A stretch of DNA of 35,916 nt from Rhodospirillales bacterium (GCA_947473305.1 CANJCB010000041.1:1-35916), one strand, 5' to 3'; shown: positions 20,185 to 28,805, counted from the stretch's first letter. Translations and numbers: made by a program. Notes: generated from the sequence alone by a model not told the origin.

Positions 20185-20273
20185 CGCGAGGCTCCGCGTG
20201 GAGGAGAGAGCGTCGGGGGGCCGGATCTGATGGTCCGGGCATCCTCGCGCGACGCAGAGAAAAGGACAAGAGC

Positions 20274-20990
20274 ATGTCGGCCCTGAAACCCATCGCCGTG
20301 GCGTCACTGGCGGAGGAGGCTTTCGAGAAGCTTACTCAGGCGATCTCGACGGGGGAGTTCCTGCCGGGGGAAAAGCTTTCCGAAGCCAACCTGTCGCGAC
20401 AATTGGCGATCAGCCGGGGCACTCTGCGGGAGGCGCTGGGACGGCTCGAAGGGCGGCTCGTCTCGCGCACGCCGAGGGTAGGCTTCCGGGTCATCGAGCT
20501 TTCGTCTCAGGATGTGGTGGAACTCTTTACCGTTCGGGAGGCCCTGGAGGGCATGGCTTGCCGTCTCGCGGCCGAGCGGATCACCGACCGCGAGATCAGG
20601 ACCTTGCGCGATCTCCTGGATCGGCACAGCAACGACAAGAAGGTGCTGGGTCCGAAAGGCTATTACCAGCGATCCCTCGACGAGGATTTCCATGCGCTGA
20701 TCGTGCGCTATGCCGGGCAGCGTCGGCTGGAGCAGATGCTCATGGAGCAACTCTATTTCCAGCTTCGCCTGCATCGCTTCCAGTCTAGCGAACGGCCGGG
20801 CCGCGCCGACCAGGCGTTCCAGGAGCACCGAGCAATCCTCGAAGCCCTGGCCACCCGCGATCCCGACAAGGCCGAGGCGGCCATGCGCCAGCACGTGCGC
20901 AAGGCGCTCGCCCAGACCCTGCTGCCGGCGGAAGGGATCCAGGATCCCGCGCGGATCGTGACAAAAACGCTGGCCCAACGCCGCCGATAA
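20274..20990 (+). CDS. GntR-family transcriptional regulator, FCD (FadR-like) subfamily
   Basis: This 238-residue repressor-type protein has an N-terminal winged helix (about 10-75) with the GntR signature FLPGEKLSEANLSRQLAISR, then GTLREALGRLEGRLV and a wing at RTPRVGFRV. The C-terminal FCD effector domain (about 80-225) holds the usual acidic/His ligand set: DFHALIVRYAG, EHRAILEAL and MRQHVRKAL, so a metal-bound carboxylate effector is likely. The start ATG 20274 has AAAGGA 7 bases ahead. It is 8 bases upstream of the methyltransferase gene, so they share a transcript. The palindrome over its own promoter, repeated ahead of the hydantoinase gene, makes it the best candidate for local control of the island. 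Confidence 0.9.
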   Translation: MSALKPIAVASLAEEAFEKLTQAISTGEFLPGEKLSEANLSRQLAISRGTLREALGRLEGRLVSRTPRVGFRVIELSSQDVVELFTVREALEGMACRLAAERITDREIRTLRDLLDRHSNDKKVLGPKGYYQRSLDEDFHALIVRYAGQRRLEQMLMEQLYFQLRLHRFQSSERPGRADQAFQEHRAILEALATRDPDKAEAAMRQHVRKALAQTLLPAEGIQDPARIVTKTLAQRRR

Positions 20991-20998
20991 AGGAGACC

Positions 20999-22126
20999 AT
21001 GATGCCCAAGGACGCTCCTGCCGGGGAAGGTGCGGCGCCGCTCGCCGATGCGACGGTGATGCCCTATGGCCTCGACGTGCTGTCGCGGGACGAGCGGTTC
21101 GAGCTCAGCATCTATCAGGGCTTCCTCGCTGGCGTGAAAACCTATTGGCGCGGCGATCTCTACGCCAAGGTGAAGGGCAAGGCGGAGGCCATCGGCGGCA
21201 ACGATCCCGAGGCCATTGAACGGAAAATGCAGGGCGATCCTGACTATTTTCTCTATTCCTGGCTGGAGCGGCGGGGGCAACAGTTCAAATATGGCGGCCG
21301 GGGCGGGCTCCAGACCTTGGCCACGAAGCATGCGGCGGAATTCGCCGCCCGGCTGCCGCCGCCGGACACCTCGGCGAAGGCCATTTCCACGGTTCCGGGC
21401 TATGTGAGCGATTTCGACGTTCACCAGCACCCCAAAGGGCTCTGGTCGGATATGGCCAATGCCGTCGCTCATGAATGGTATCAGACGGGCCATTCCTTCT
21501 CGGGCGTCGGGACCGATGCGATGGTCGATACTTATGTCGGCGCCATCGTCGATCATATGCCACCGGACGGGAGGGTTCTCGACCTGGGCTGCACGCTGGG
21601 GCGCATGTCGACAGCGCTGCGCCAAGCCGCGCCGGGCGCCACAATCGTCGGGGCGGATGTGAGCGAACCGGTGATCCGGCTCGCGCGGGTGAAGGCGGCG
21701 CAGCGCGGCCTCGATATCGCCTTCCATCAGGAAAATTCCGAGGATCTGCCCTTCGAGGACGTGAGCTTCGATGTGGTCGCGTCCCATTGGCTGTTCCACG
21801 AGCTGCCCAAGGCGGCGATCGGCAGGACGCTCGACGAGACGGCGCGGCTCCTGAAGCCCGGTGGCTGGACCGTGATCTTCGACATGTACCACGTGCCGGG
21901 CGGGACGATCGGCCAATGGTTCCATGCGGGCTATGGCGTCCGCAACAACGAGCCCTTCGGCGAGGGCTATGTGCATTACGACCTGCGGAGCGCGCTCGCC
22001 CGGCGCGGCTTCACCGATATCGAAATGTCGAATTTCGATCCTGAAATTGGCGGTCTGCGCTGGGTCGAAGACCTGCCGGCCAAGCGCACCCACTACAATA
22101 CCGTGGTGGTCGCCAGGAAAGCCTGA
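20999..22126 (+). CDS. Class I SAM-dependent methyltransferase
   Basis: This 375-residue protein has an N-terminal helical region (1-190) not recognised in detail and a C-terminal Rossmann methyltransferase domain. Motif I is VLDLGCTLGRMS (193-204), with C-T-L in place of the common C-G-x; then VGADVSEPVIRLAR (acidic loop Asp), ENSEDLPFEDVSFDVV, and the post-motif LLKPGGWTVIFDM. The long N-terminal part suggests recognition of a sizeable or carrier-bound substrate, or a dimerisation role. Two adjacent ATGs (20999 and 21002) share AGGAG at 20991-20995; the second has the better spacing. It follows the regulator by 8 bases and precedes the tandem hydrolase by 31 bases, so it is in the same operon. 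The methyl acceptor is unknown. Confidence 0.82.
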   Translation: MMPKDAPAGEGAAPLADATVMPYGLDVLSRDERFELSIYQGFLAGVKTYWRGDLYAKVKGKAEAIGGNDPEAIERKMQGDPDYFLYSWLERRGQQFKYGGRGGLQTLATKHAAEFAARLPPPDTSAKAISTVPGYVSDFDVHQHPKGLWSDMANAVAHEWYQTGHSFSGVGTDAMVDTYVGAIVDHMPPDGRVLDLGCTLGRMSTALRQAAPGATIVGADVSEPVIRLARVKAAQRGLDIAFHQENSEDLPFEDVSFDVVASHWLFHELPKAAIGRTLDETARLLKPGGWTVIFDMYHVPGGTIGQWFHAGYGVRNNEPFGEGYVHYDLRSALARRGFTDIEMSNFDPEIGGLRWVEDLPAKRTHYNTVVVARKA

Positions 22127-22157
22127 CCGCCAGTCAGTGCTTCAGAGCGGAGAAAAC

Positions 22158-23834
22158 ATGACGAACCGGGTGACGCGTCATTTCGTCAATGTCGAGGGCC
22201 GGCGGGTCCACTATAGCCGTGCGGGCGACGGGCCGCCCGTCGTGATGCTGCATGCCTCGCCGGTTTCCGGAAAGGCGATGAGCCTGCCGCAGGAAGTTTT
22301 CGCGGCCAATCACACGGCCATCGCCTTCGACAACCCGGGCTTCGGGCTTTCGGACCTCCTGGCCCTGGAACAGCCGGAGATCGGCGACCTCGCCGATGCA
22401 CTGGCGAAGACGCTCGATGCGCTGGGCATCGCGCAGACGGCGGTCTATGGCCGGCACACAGGCGCCGCCATCGGCGTCGAATTCGCGCGCCGCTATCCGG
22501 AACGCTGCAGCTTGGCCTTGAGCGACGGTTTCCCGCTCTGGGCGTCGGGCGTCGCCGAGGATCGCATCAAGTCCTATCTGACGCCCATCGTGCCGACCTG
22601 GGACGGGGCGCATCTCACCTGGATCTGGCTCAGGTATCGCGACCAATTCGTCTTCTGGCCCTGGCATGGACGGTCTGCCGACAAGCGCGCCGACCAGGAT
22701 GTGCCGGACCTCGATTTCCTGCAGCGTGGCGCCCTCGAATTCCTGGAGGCCGGGGATGGCTATCGGGTCGGCTATGCGGCGGCCTTCCGTTACAAGGGGC
22801 TGGAGACGATTTCCCAGGTGAAGGTGCCGGCCTGCTACGGCAACCGGCCCGGCGACAGCCAGTTCAAGACCATGGCGATGTATCCGCCGGAGGCCTGGAC
22901 CGCCGAGATCCCGCGCGAGGCCTATCCCGCCGCGGTGGCGGAACGGGAAATTCTGGGAAAACATCCCGCAAAAGGGGAGGTGCCTCCCGCTATTCCCTGC
23001 GGTGACCTGCCTGACCGCACGACGCTTGATTACGTCGATCTCGACGACAGCCAGATGCTGGTCCGGCGTTTCGGCGAGCAGGACAGCCGCACGGCTTTGG
23101 TGCTGATCCCGGACTTGCCGGGCTCGACCGCGCTGCATGACGATCTCATCAAGGCGCTCGGCCGTCATCGCCCAGTGATCGCGCTCGACCCGCCGGGTCA
23201 CGGCGAATCCGACTCGGCTCCAGGGTTCGAGCAAACCGTTGAAAGTTGGGCGGCGCGTGTCGTCGAGGCACTCGACCGGCTTGGCGTCAGGCGGTTTCAT
23301 CTCCTGGGCATGGGCACTGGTGCGACAGTGGCGGTGGAAATCGCCCATCGTATCAGGAGCCGGGTGGCCTCCTTGATCCTGAACGCGCCGCCGTCCCTGG
23401 CGCCAGGGGAGGGGGCGGCGCTCGCGCCCCGTTATGCGCCGTCGATCCTGCCGGAGTGGGATGGAACCCATATGGCCCGGCTCTGGCATCATCTGCGCGA
23501 CCAGGAACTCTGGTGGCCCTGGTTCGACCGCCGCCGCGCCACCATGCGCAGGACCGACCCTCGGATCGGAGCCGAGGAGCTGACCGCCCGGGTCCGTGAA
23601 GCCATGAAGCATCCGGAGACCTATCGCCCGGCCTGGGAAGCGGTTCTGACCTATCCGCTCCTGGCGCGGCTGGCGGCCACGGCCGTCCCGACCGTGCTGA
23701 TGACGGCGCCGGGAGACCTTTTCGCGCGTTTCATCGACCAGGCTGCCGAGGTCTGCCCCGGCGCGCCGGTTCTGCGGGTCGGCGATACGGCCGAGGAACG
23801 CGCTGCGGCGATCCTGTCCCACCTTCCGGGATGA
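22158..23834 (+). CDS. Tandem alpha/beta-hydrolase-fold protein without nucleophile serines
   Basis: The 558 residues form two alpha/beta-hydrolase units from a duplication. Both halves share PTWDGAHL (146-153) or PEWDGTHM (432-439), RDQ, and WPW at 167-169 and 453-455. The oxyanion region is LHASPVSG in unit 1 and IPDLPGST in unit 2; strand-4 turns are FDNPGFGLSD and LDPPGHGESD. The nucleophile elbow G-x-S-x-G is G-R-H-T-G (98-102) in unit 1 and G-M-G-T-G (384-388) in unit 2, so neither has Ser, Asp or Cys there. A catalytic His near the end of either unit is also not evident. It may be a non-hydrolytic lyase or binding protein, or use another mechanism. ATG 22158 follows CGGAGA. Its stop overlaps the next start by 4 bases. 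Confidence 0.82.
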   Translation: MTNRVTRHFVNVEGRRVHYSRAGDGPPVVMLHASPVSGKAMSLPQEVFAANHTAIAFDNPGFGLSDLLALEQPEIGDLADALAKTLDALGIAQTAVYGRHTGAAIGVEFARRYPERCSLALSDGFPLWASGVAEDRIKSYLTPIVPTWDGAHLTWIWLRYRDQFVFWPWHGRSADKRADQDVPDLDFLQRGALEFLEAGDGYRVGYAAAFRYKGLETISQVKVPACYGNRPGDSQFKTMAMYPPEAWTAEIPREAYPAAVAEREILGKHPAKGEVPPAIPCGDLPDRTTLDYVDLDDSQMLVRRFGEQDSRTALVLIPDLPGSTALHDDLIKALGRHRPVIALDPPGHGESDSAPGFEQTVESWAARVVEALDRLGVRRFHLLGMGTGATVAVEIAHRIRSRVASLILNAPPSLAPGEGAALAPRYAPSILPEWDGTHMARLWHHLRDQELWWPWFDRRRATMRRTDPRIGAEELTARVREAMKHPETYRPAWEAVLTYPLLARLAATAVPTVLMTAPGDLFARFIDQAAEVCPGAPVLRVGDTAEERAAAILSHLPG

Positions 23835-25114
23835 TGCCGGGCTTGCGGATCGGCCTCACGATCGCGCTGGTTGTTGCAGGTTTCGGCCTTACCCTCTGGG
23901 TCTTTTATCCCGGGGTCATGACCTATGATGCGCGGTTCCTCTATGAGGATATCGGGCGTCACACCCTGGGCGATTGGCAATCCCCGGTCATGGGCGTGCT
24001 TTGGGGGCTGGTCGATCCGATAGCGCCGGGATCGGGCAGCATCTTCCTGGTCACGGTGGCGATCTATTGGCTCGCGTTCGGGACACTGGCTCTGGCATTG
24101 CTGCGGCGCTCTTTGCCGCGCGCCCTCTCGATCCTCTTCCTGGCCTTGATGCCCCCGGCTTCCATTCTGGTCGGCGTCATCTGGCGGGACATTCTCTTCG
24201 CCGGGCTTTGGCTGCTGGCAGCCGCCTTGTGTTTCCTTGTGGCGGAGCGCCGGGGACCTTTGCGGCTGACCGCCCAGGCCATCGCCCTAGCGTTGATCGC
24301 GCTTGGCGTTCTGCTGCGCCAGAACGCGGTTATCGCGGCGCCGTTGCTCGCCGCCTATGCGATCTGGCCCACCAGGTTTGAATGGAAGCGGACGGCGCTC
24401 TTCTATCTGCCGGCGGCGCTCGCCTTCTATCTTCTCATCCCGGGCGTCTATTACGGGATGCTCGGGGCGCAGCGGCAGCATCCGCTCCAGTCGATCCTGG
24501 TCTACGATCTGGGCGGCATCACCCATTTCGCTGAAGAGAACCAATTCCCTCTCGCCTGGAACCCGGAAGAGGCCAAGCTGCTGACCTCAGGCTGCTACCG
24601 GCCAACGGAATGGAACGTCTATTGGTCCTATGGGCCTTGCCGCTTCGTAATGGAACGGCTTGAGGCGGAAAAACTCTTCGGCAGCGCCGCTTTGCCGGAA
24701 GCATGGATCAGGGCCGTGGCCCGGCATCCCATCGCCTATCTCCAGCATCGCCTAAGCTTCTTCGGTAATTTCATCGGGGGCGAGAACGTCACCCTCTGGC
24801 CTTGGAACCTCGACAAGCCGGGACAATTGATGTTTCAGGACCGGCCCGCTTTTGCGGCTTTGGTGTCGGGCCACGACGCGTTGAAGCCGACCCCGCTTTT
24901 CCGGTCGGGCACCTGGCTTGCGACGAGCTTGATCCTGGCCTTCTTTGCTTGGCCGCGAAGGAAGGGACCCGCCGGGACCTTCATGCTCTGCGTTTGCGGA
25001 TCCGCGGCGATCTATATGCTGACCTTCCTGCCCGTCGGGGTGGCCTCGGATTTCCGCTATGCCTATTGGGCCGTGCTCGCGACCTTCGCGGGCGTGGTCA
25101 TGATCCGGGCCTGA
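23831..25114 (+). CDS. Multi-pass membrane protein, GT-C glycosyltransferase-like
   Basis: The 427-residue protein has about nine to eleven hydrophobic segments. After the first helix it reads YPGVMTYDARFLYED, then GDWQSPVMGVLWGL: an acidic residue in the first periplasmic loop followed by D-W-x-x-P, a pattern seen in GT-C fold membrane transferases and their uncharacterised relatives. Other markers are MPPASILVGVIWRDILFA and LLRQNAVIAAPLLA. A large loop (about 225-310) lies between the later helices. Its ATG overlaps the stop of the tandem hydrolase (ATGA), so translation is probably coupled. A lipid-linked sugar transferase seems out of place in a catabolic cluster; an export or polymer function for this operon is therefore possible. 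The assignment is by overall pattern only. Confidence 0.6.
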   Translation: MMPGLRIGLTIALVVAGFGLTLWVFYPGVMTYDARFLYEDIGRHTLGDWQSPVMGVLWGLVDPIAPGSGSIFLVTVAIYWLAFGTLALALLRRSLPRALSILFLALMPPASILVGVIWRDILFAGLWLLAAALCFLVAERRGPLRLTAQAIALALIALGVLLRQNAVIAAPLLAAYAIWPTRFEWKRTALFYLPAALAFYLLIPGVYYGMLGAQRQHPLQSILVYDLGGITHFAEENQFPLAWNPEEAKLLTSGCYRPTEWNVYWSYGPCRFVMERLEAEKLFGSAALPEAWIRAVARHPIAYLQHRLSFFGNFIGGENVTLWPWNLDKPGQLMFQDRPAFAALVSGHDALKPTPLFRSGTWLATSLILAFFAWPRRKGPAGTFMLCVCGSAAIYMLTFLPVGVASDFRYAYWAVLATFAGVVMIRA

Positions 25115-25119
25115 AACTC

Positions 25120-26379
25120 TCAGGCGATCTCGAAATCGATCTTCTCGTCGATAGGGAGGTCGAAGAGATGGCGGCGCAGGCAATCGAGCCCCATCTCCAC
25201 CGCTCCCTGCAGGACCCATCCACGGCCGCCCCGCATCTTGGCTTGCCGCGTGACGGCACCGCCCTCCGTGGCGATGGCGAGGAAAATCGTGCCGCCCAGA
25301 TCGACGCGGTCGGGGCCTTCGTCGATCTGGAGAAGCACCGCCAGCCCGTGACTGGCCTTGGATTGCTGGCGAGCGGCCTTTGCCAGTTGCGCGGCGCCGG
25401 CGGCGGAAAAATCCGAGGGTGAGGCGCCCAGCAGATTGCCCAGACTTTCCGCGCTGGAGGCGATGGCGCCTTGGCGGAAAACCTGCGTGCCCTCGATATG
25501 CGTCGCCAGGCGCGCGGCGATCTGCCCCCCGGTCGCGGTCTCGGCCACGGCAATGCTGCCGCCACGCTGGCGCAGAGCTGAAACGATCACGCCTTCCAGG
25601 GTCTGATCGTCCTCGGCGAGGATGAAATTGCCGAGGTGCTTGCGGACTTCCGCCACGACAGGGGCAAGTTTCCGCTCGATATCCGCCTGATCGACGCCCC
25701 GCACGGCGAGCTTTGTTTCAAGCTGCGGGTAATGGGCGCGGAACCCGAGCTTCACCGTCCCATCCGGCACCATGGCCTCGATGCCGGTCAGCAGCGTATC
25801 CGCGCGGGATTCGCCGATCCCATAGGAATGGAACCGCTTCAGGTGGAGCGTCGCGGAAATGCCGCTCATGGCGAGGAGGCGAGGGATCACCTGCTCGTCG
25901 ATCATGCGGCGCATTTCACGTGGAACGCCGGGCGTGAAGAAGAAACGCGCCTTGCCGATCGGCAGGGTGAAGCCGCAGGCCGTCCCGATGGGGTTGTCCA
26001 GGATATCAACCGTCGCGGGCAGCATCGCCTGCTTGCGGTTATTGGCGGGCATGACTCGAGCGCGGCGCTGGAAATGCGCCTCCATGCGGGTAAGCCATTC
26101 CTCGTTCAGCACGAGTTCGACCCCGGCGGCCCGGGCAGCGACTTCCTGGGAGAGATCGTCCACCGTAGGCCCGAGGCCCCCGTTGACGATGACCGCATCG
26201 GCCCGGGCGGAGGCTACCTTGAAGGCTTCGAGCAGGGTTTCCCGGTCGTCTCCGACCGTCGTGCCCCAACGCACTTCAAGGCCCACGTCCTCAAGCCTTT
26301 GTGTCATGAAGCTGAAATTGGTGTTGATCGTCTTGCCGGTGAGCACCTCGTCGCCGGTGCAGATGACCTCGATGCGCAT
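25120..26379 (-). CDS. CinA-family protein with altered deamidase active site
   Basis: The 419 residues have the CinA layout. The N-terminal MoCF/molybdopterin-binding-like domain (1-170) has ICTGDEVLTGKTINTN, NGGLGPTVDD (66-75) and FFTPGVPREM. A middle part follows, then the C-terminal CinA domain (about 260-415). In active NMN deamidases the last domain has AES-x-TGG and a later YSN-x-x-K. Here these read AETATGG (279-285, Thr281 for Ser) and ASSAESL, so the Ser, Tyr and Lys are all changed. The N-terminal ADP-ribose pyrophosphatase-type domain looks intact. The gene converges on the membrane-protein gene with a 5-base gap and diverges from the flavin monooxygenase gene. No cinA symbol is given because the family role is uncertain. 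Confidence 0.85.
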   Translation of the reverse strand: MRIEVICTGDEVLTGKTINTNFSFMTQRLEDVGLEVRWGTTVGDDRETLLEAFKVASARADAVIVNGGLGPTVDDLSQEVAARAAGVELVLNEEWLTRMEAHFQRRARVMPANNRKQAMLPATVDILDNPIGTACGFTLPIGKARFFFTPGVPREMRRMIDEQVIPRLLAMSGISATLHLKRFHSYGIGESRADTLLTGIEAMVPDGTVKLGFRAHYPQLETKLAVRGVDQADIERKLAPVVAEVRKHLGNFILAEDDQTLEGVIVSALRQRGGSIAVAETATGGQIAARLATHIEGTQVFRQGAIASSAESLGNLLGASPSDFSAAGAAQLAKAARQQSKASHGLAVLLQIDEGPDRVDLGGTIFLAIATEGGAVTRQAKMRGGRGWVLQGAVEMGLDCLRRHLFDLPIDEKIDFEIA

Positions 26380-26517
26380 CGTGACCCTCGCCAGAATTCG
26401 AGGCGCAGACTAATCGCGCCGGCAACGTCCTGGAAGGGTGATATTCTTACGAGACTTACCTAACGCACCGGGTTTAGAGTTCGGCCGCGAAGGGTTTGGG
26501 GTTTGCGGAGCGGGTGA

Positions 26518-27726
26518 ATGGCAGGGGTATCGTCGAAGCGTCCTCATGTGCTGGTGATCGGTGCGGGGATCGGCGGTCTGACGGCGGCGATCGCGTTGCT
26601 GAAAAAGGGTTTCGACGTCGATGTCTACGAGCGCGCTTCTGAATTGACCGAGGTTGGCGCAGGGCTCCACCTGTCGCCGAACGGGACCAAGACGCTTTAC
26701 AACCTCGGCCTCAAGGAGGCGTTGGATCGGGTGGCGGTGAACCAGACCGACCGCGAGGTCGCGCTCTGGAATACCGGGCAGGCCTGGAAGATCGCAAATC
26801 ATGGGACGAGCGCCGCCAGCCGCTTTGGGGCTCCTTATCTCCTGATGCATCGAGGCGATCTCCATGCGCTGCTGGTCCAGGGCGTGAAGGACCTGAAGCA
26901 CGACGCCATCCATGTGAATGCCAAATGCACCGGCATCGAACAGGACGGCGCGGGCGTCACGATCACTTTCGAGAACGGCGAGACGGTGCGGGGCGATGCG
27001 CTCGTGGGGGCGGATGGTTTCCATTCGGCCGCACGGCACACCCTTTTCGGCCAGGACAATCCCCGTTTCACGGGCTACATCGCCTGGCGCGGACTCATTC
27101 CCATAGAGAAGGTGCCTCAAGGCATCGCGCATTATTCGGCGGCCTGGATGGGGCCGGCGGGGCAGATCACCCTCTATCCTGTCCATCGCGGCGAGCTTTT
27201 GAATTTCGTCGGGATCACGCTGCGCGACGACTGGCGGGTGGAATCCTGGACGGTGGCGGGCTCGCGGGACGAATGCGCCAACGATTTCAAAGGCTGGCAT
27301 CCAGCGATCCTGGAACTCATCAGGAATATCGACACGCCCTATAAGTGGGGCCTTTTCTCGCGCGACCCTATCCCCGGCTGGAGCCAGGGCCGCATCACCC
27401 TGCTGGGCGATGCCTGCCATTCCATGCTGCCTTTCCTGGGGCAGGGGGCCAATATCGCGGTGGAGGACGGCTTCGTCCTGGCCCGCTGCCTCGACGCAAG
27501 TCCAGAAGACATCCCCGCCGCCTTCGCCCGCTATGAAGCGGCGCGGCGGCCGCGGGCGACCCGGGTGGTGTTGGAGACGCTCGAACAGTGGAAAAAGGTG
27601 CGCCATCCCGATATCGGCGACCCCGAAAAGGCGCCGGGTTATGTCGAGCGCGAATGGTCCCCTGAAAAAATGAAGGGGCGCTACGACTGGATTTTTGAAT
27701 ACGATGTGGCCACGACGCCGATCTGA
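26518..27726 (+). CDS. FAD-dependent aromatic monooxygenase (group A, NicC/salicylate hydroxylase-like)
   Basis: This 402-residue flavoprotein hydroxylates an aromatic or N-heteroaromatic ring with NAD(P)H and O2. It has the dinucleotide fold VLVIGAGIGGLTAAIALLKKG (split at residues 11-31) with the acidic VYERA, the DG motif LVGADGFHSAARHTLFG, and the GD motif LLGDACHSMLPFLGQGAN with Asp298. Length and features resemble 6-hydroxynicotinate 3-monooxygenase, salicylate hydroxylase and the pyridine-ring oxygenase of vitamin B6 breakdown; the sequence alone does not separate them. ATG 26518 has GGAG 7 bases upstream. It opens a five-gene + strand run; the next gene, a NicX-like enzyme, begins 18 bases later, which favours a dihydroxylated pyridine-type product. 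Confidence 0.87.
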   Translation: MAGVSSKRPHVLVIGAGIGGLTAAIALLKKGFDVDVYERASELTEVGAGLHLSPNGTKTLYNLGLKEALDRVAVNQTDREVALWNTGQAWKIANHGTSAASRFGAPYLLMHRGDLHALLVQGVKDLKHDAIHVNAKCTGIEQDGAGVTITFENGETVRGDALVGADGFHSAARHTLFGQDNPRFTGYIAWRGLIPIEKVPQGIAHYSAAWMGPAGQITLYPVHRGELLNFVGITLRDDWRVESWTVAGSRDECANDFKGWHPAILELIRNIDTPYKWGLFSRDPIPGWSQGRITLLGDACHSMLPFLGQGANIAVEDGFVLARCLDASPEDIPAAFARYEAARRPRATRVVLETLEQWKKVRHPDIGDPEKAPGYVEREWSPEKMKGRYDWIFEYDVATTPI

Positions 27727-27744
27727 ACGGCCAGGAGGAATTCG

Positions 27745-28803
27745 ATGACTCTCGATTGCGACCGCTCGCTTCTCGCGGTAGGCGCGGATGTGCTGGTGCG
27801 GGACTTCATGTGCGTGACGCGCGGTGAATCCGTAGTGATCACGACCGACTGCGCCGGCGACATGCTGGGCGTCCAGGCCGTTTTCGACGCGGCGCGGGTC
27901 CAAGGCGCGAAGCCGACGATCCTGGTGGTGCCGCAGATGCCCTATCAAGGCGCGCTGGCCGATCCCTTCATCCCCGAGCCCGTGGCGGCGGCGGTCAAGA
28001 ACTGCGATGTCTGGATCGACATGGCCTTCCCCTATATGGCCGGTTCCAAGGCCCATGCGGAGGCAATGAAGACCGAGCGGGTCCGCTCCCTACAACTCGC
28101 GGATCTCGGCGCGGGGGGGATCGAGCGGCTCTATGCCCATGTGGATCTGGACCTGCTTTTCGAGTTGCAGGTCTCGCTGGACGCGGTGATCGGCAATGCG
28201 ACGGGGAAGATCTGCCGGGTCACGAACGAGAAGGGGACGGATGTTTCCTTCAAGATCGCCAAGCCCGCGACCAAGAAGCTGCGGCGGACCAATGTCCCGG
28301 GGACCTACACCCCGCCGGGTTCGGCTGTGATCTATCCCGATAAGGATACGGTCAAGGGCACCGTCGTCATCGACGCGACCTTCCACGAGTACCACACGCT
28401 CCTGAAGTCGCCGATCCGCCTGGAGATCGACGGCAAGATCCAGAACGTGAGCGGCGGCGGCTCCGACCGGCGCGTGCTGGAGCGGGCCTTGCGGCGCGCG
28501 GGCGGCGGGGAATATGGCTCGATCATCCATTTCTCCCATGGCTTCCATCCGGCCGCGCGGCTCGCGGGGCGGTCCTTCATCGAGGACATCCGGGTCGCGG
28601 GCAACAGCGCCATCGGCTTCGGTATCCCCTGGTGGGAGCCCGGCGGCGGCGAGAACCATCCGGACGGAGTGGTGACCATGCAGTCGCTGTCCATCGAAGG
28701 CGACGAGATCATCCGCGACGGCGCCATCGTTGCGCCCGCCATCGCCTGCCAGCTGGAGCGGGAACTCCAGGCAAATCTCCGTAAAGGTCCTCGAGGGAGT
28801 TGA
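27745..28803 (+). CDS. NicX-like (peptidase M29 fold) ring-opening dioxygenase or aminopeptidase homologue
   Basis: This 352-residue protein is of the M29 fold, which includes leucyl aminopeptidases and 2,5-dihydroxypyridine 5,6-dioxygenase (NicX). It has the strand-loop GTVVIDATFHEYHT with LEIDGKI after it, a His cluster in IIHFSHGFHPAARL (His262, His265, His268), and NHPDGVV with His305 and Asp307. NicX holds Fe(II) with one His of the first region and the H-x-D pair; that pattern is kept, though the distance between them is about 40 residues rather than the 53 I recall for NicX. Glu residues essential for M29 peptidases were not found in the expected contexts. ATG 27745 follows a strong AGGAGG. 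Following a flavin monooxygenase, a ring-opening oxygenase role is favoured over peptidase. Confidence 0.72.
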   Translation: MTLDCDRSLLAVGADVLVRDFMCVTRGESVVITTDCAGDMLGVQAVFDAARVQGAKPTILVVPQMPYQGALADPFIPEPVAAAVKNCDVWIDMAFPYMAGSKAHAEAMKTERVRSLQLADLGAGGIERLYAHVDLDLLFELQVSLDAVIGNATGKICRVTNEKGTDVSFKIAKPATKKLRRTNVPGTYTPPGSAVIYPDKDTVKGTVVIDATFHEYHTLLKSPIRLEIDGKIQNVSGGGSDRRVLERALRRAGGGEYGSIIHFSHGFHPAARLAGRSFIEDIRVAGNSAIGFGIPWWEPGGGENHPDGVVTMQSLSIEGDEIIRDGAIVAPAIACQLERELQANLRKGPRGS

Positions 28804-28805
28804 GC

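Noticed and set aside
26410-28056. 548-residue open frame antisense to the monooxygenase and NicX-like genes
   Set aside because: It spans two sense genes and their gap without any recognisable domain; shadow composition.
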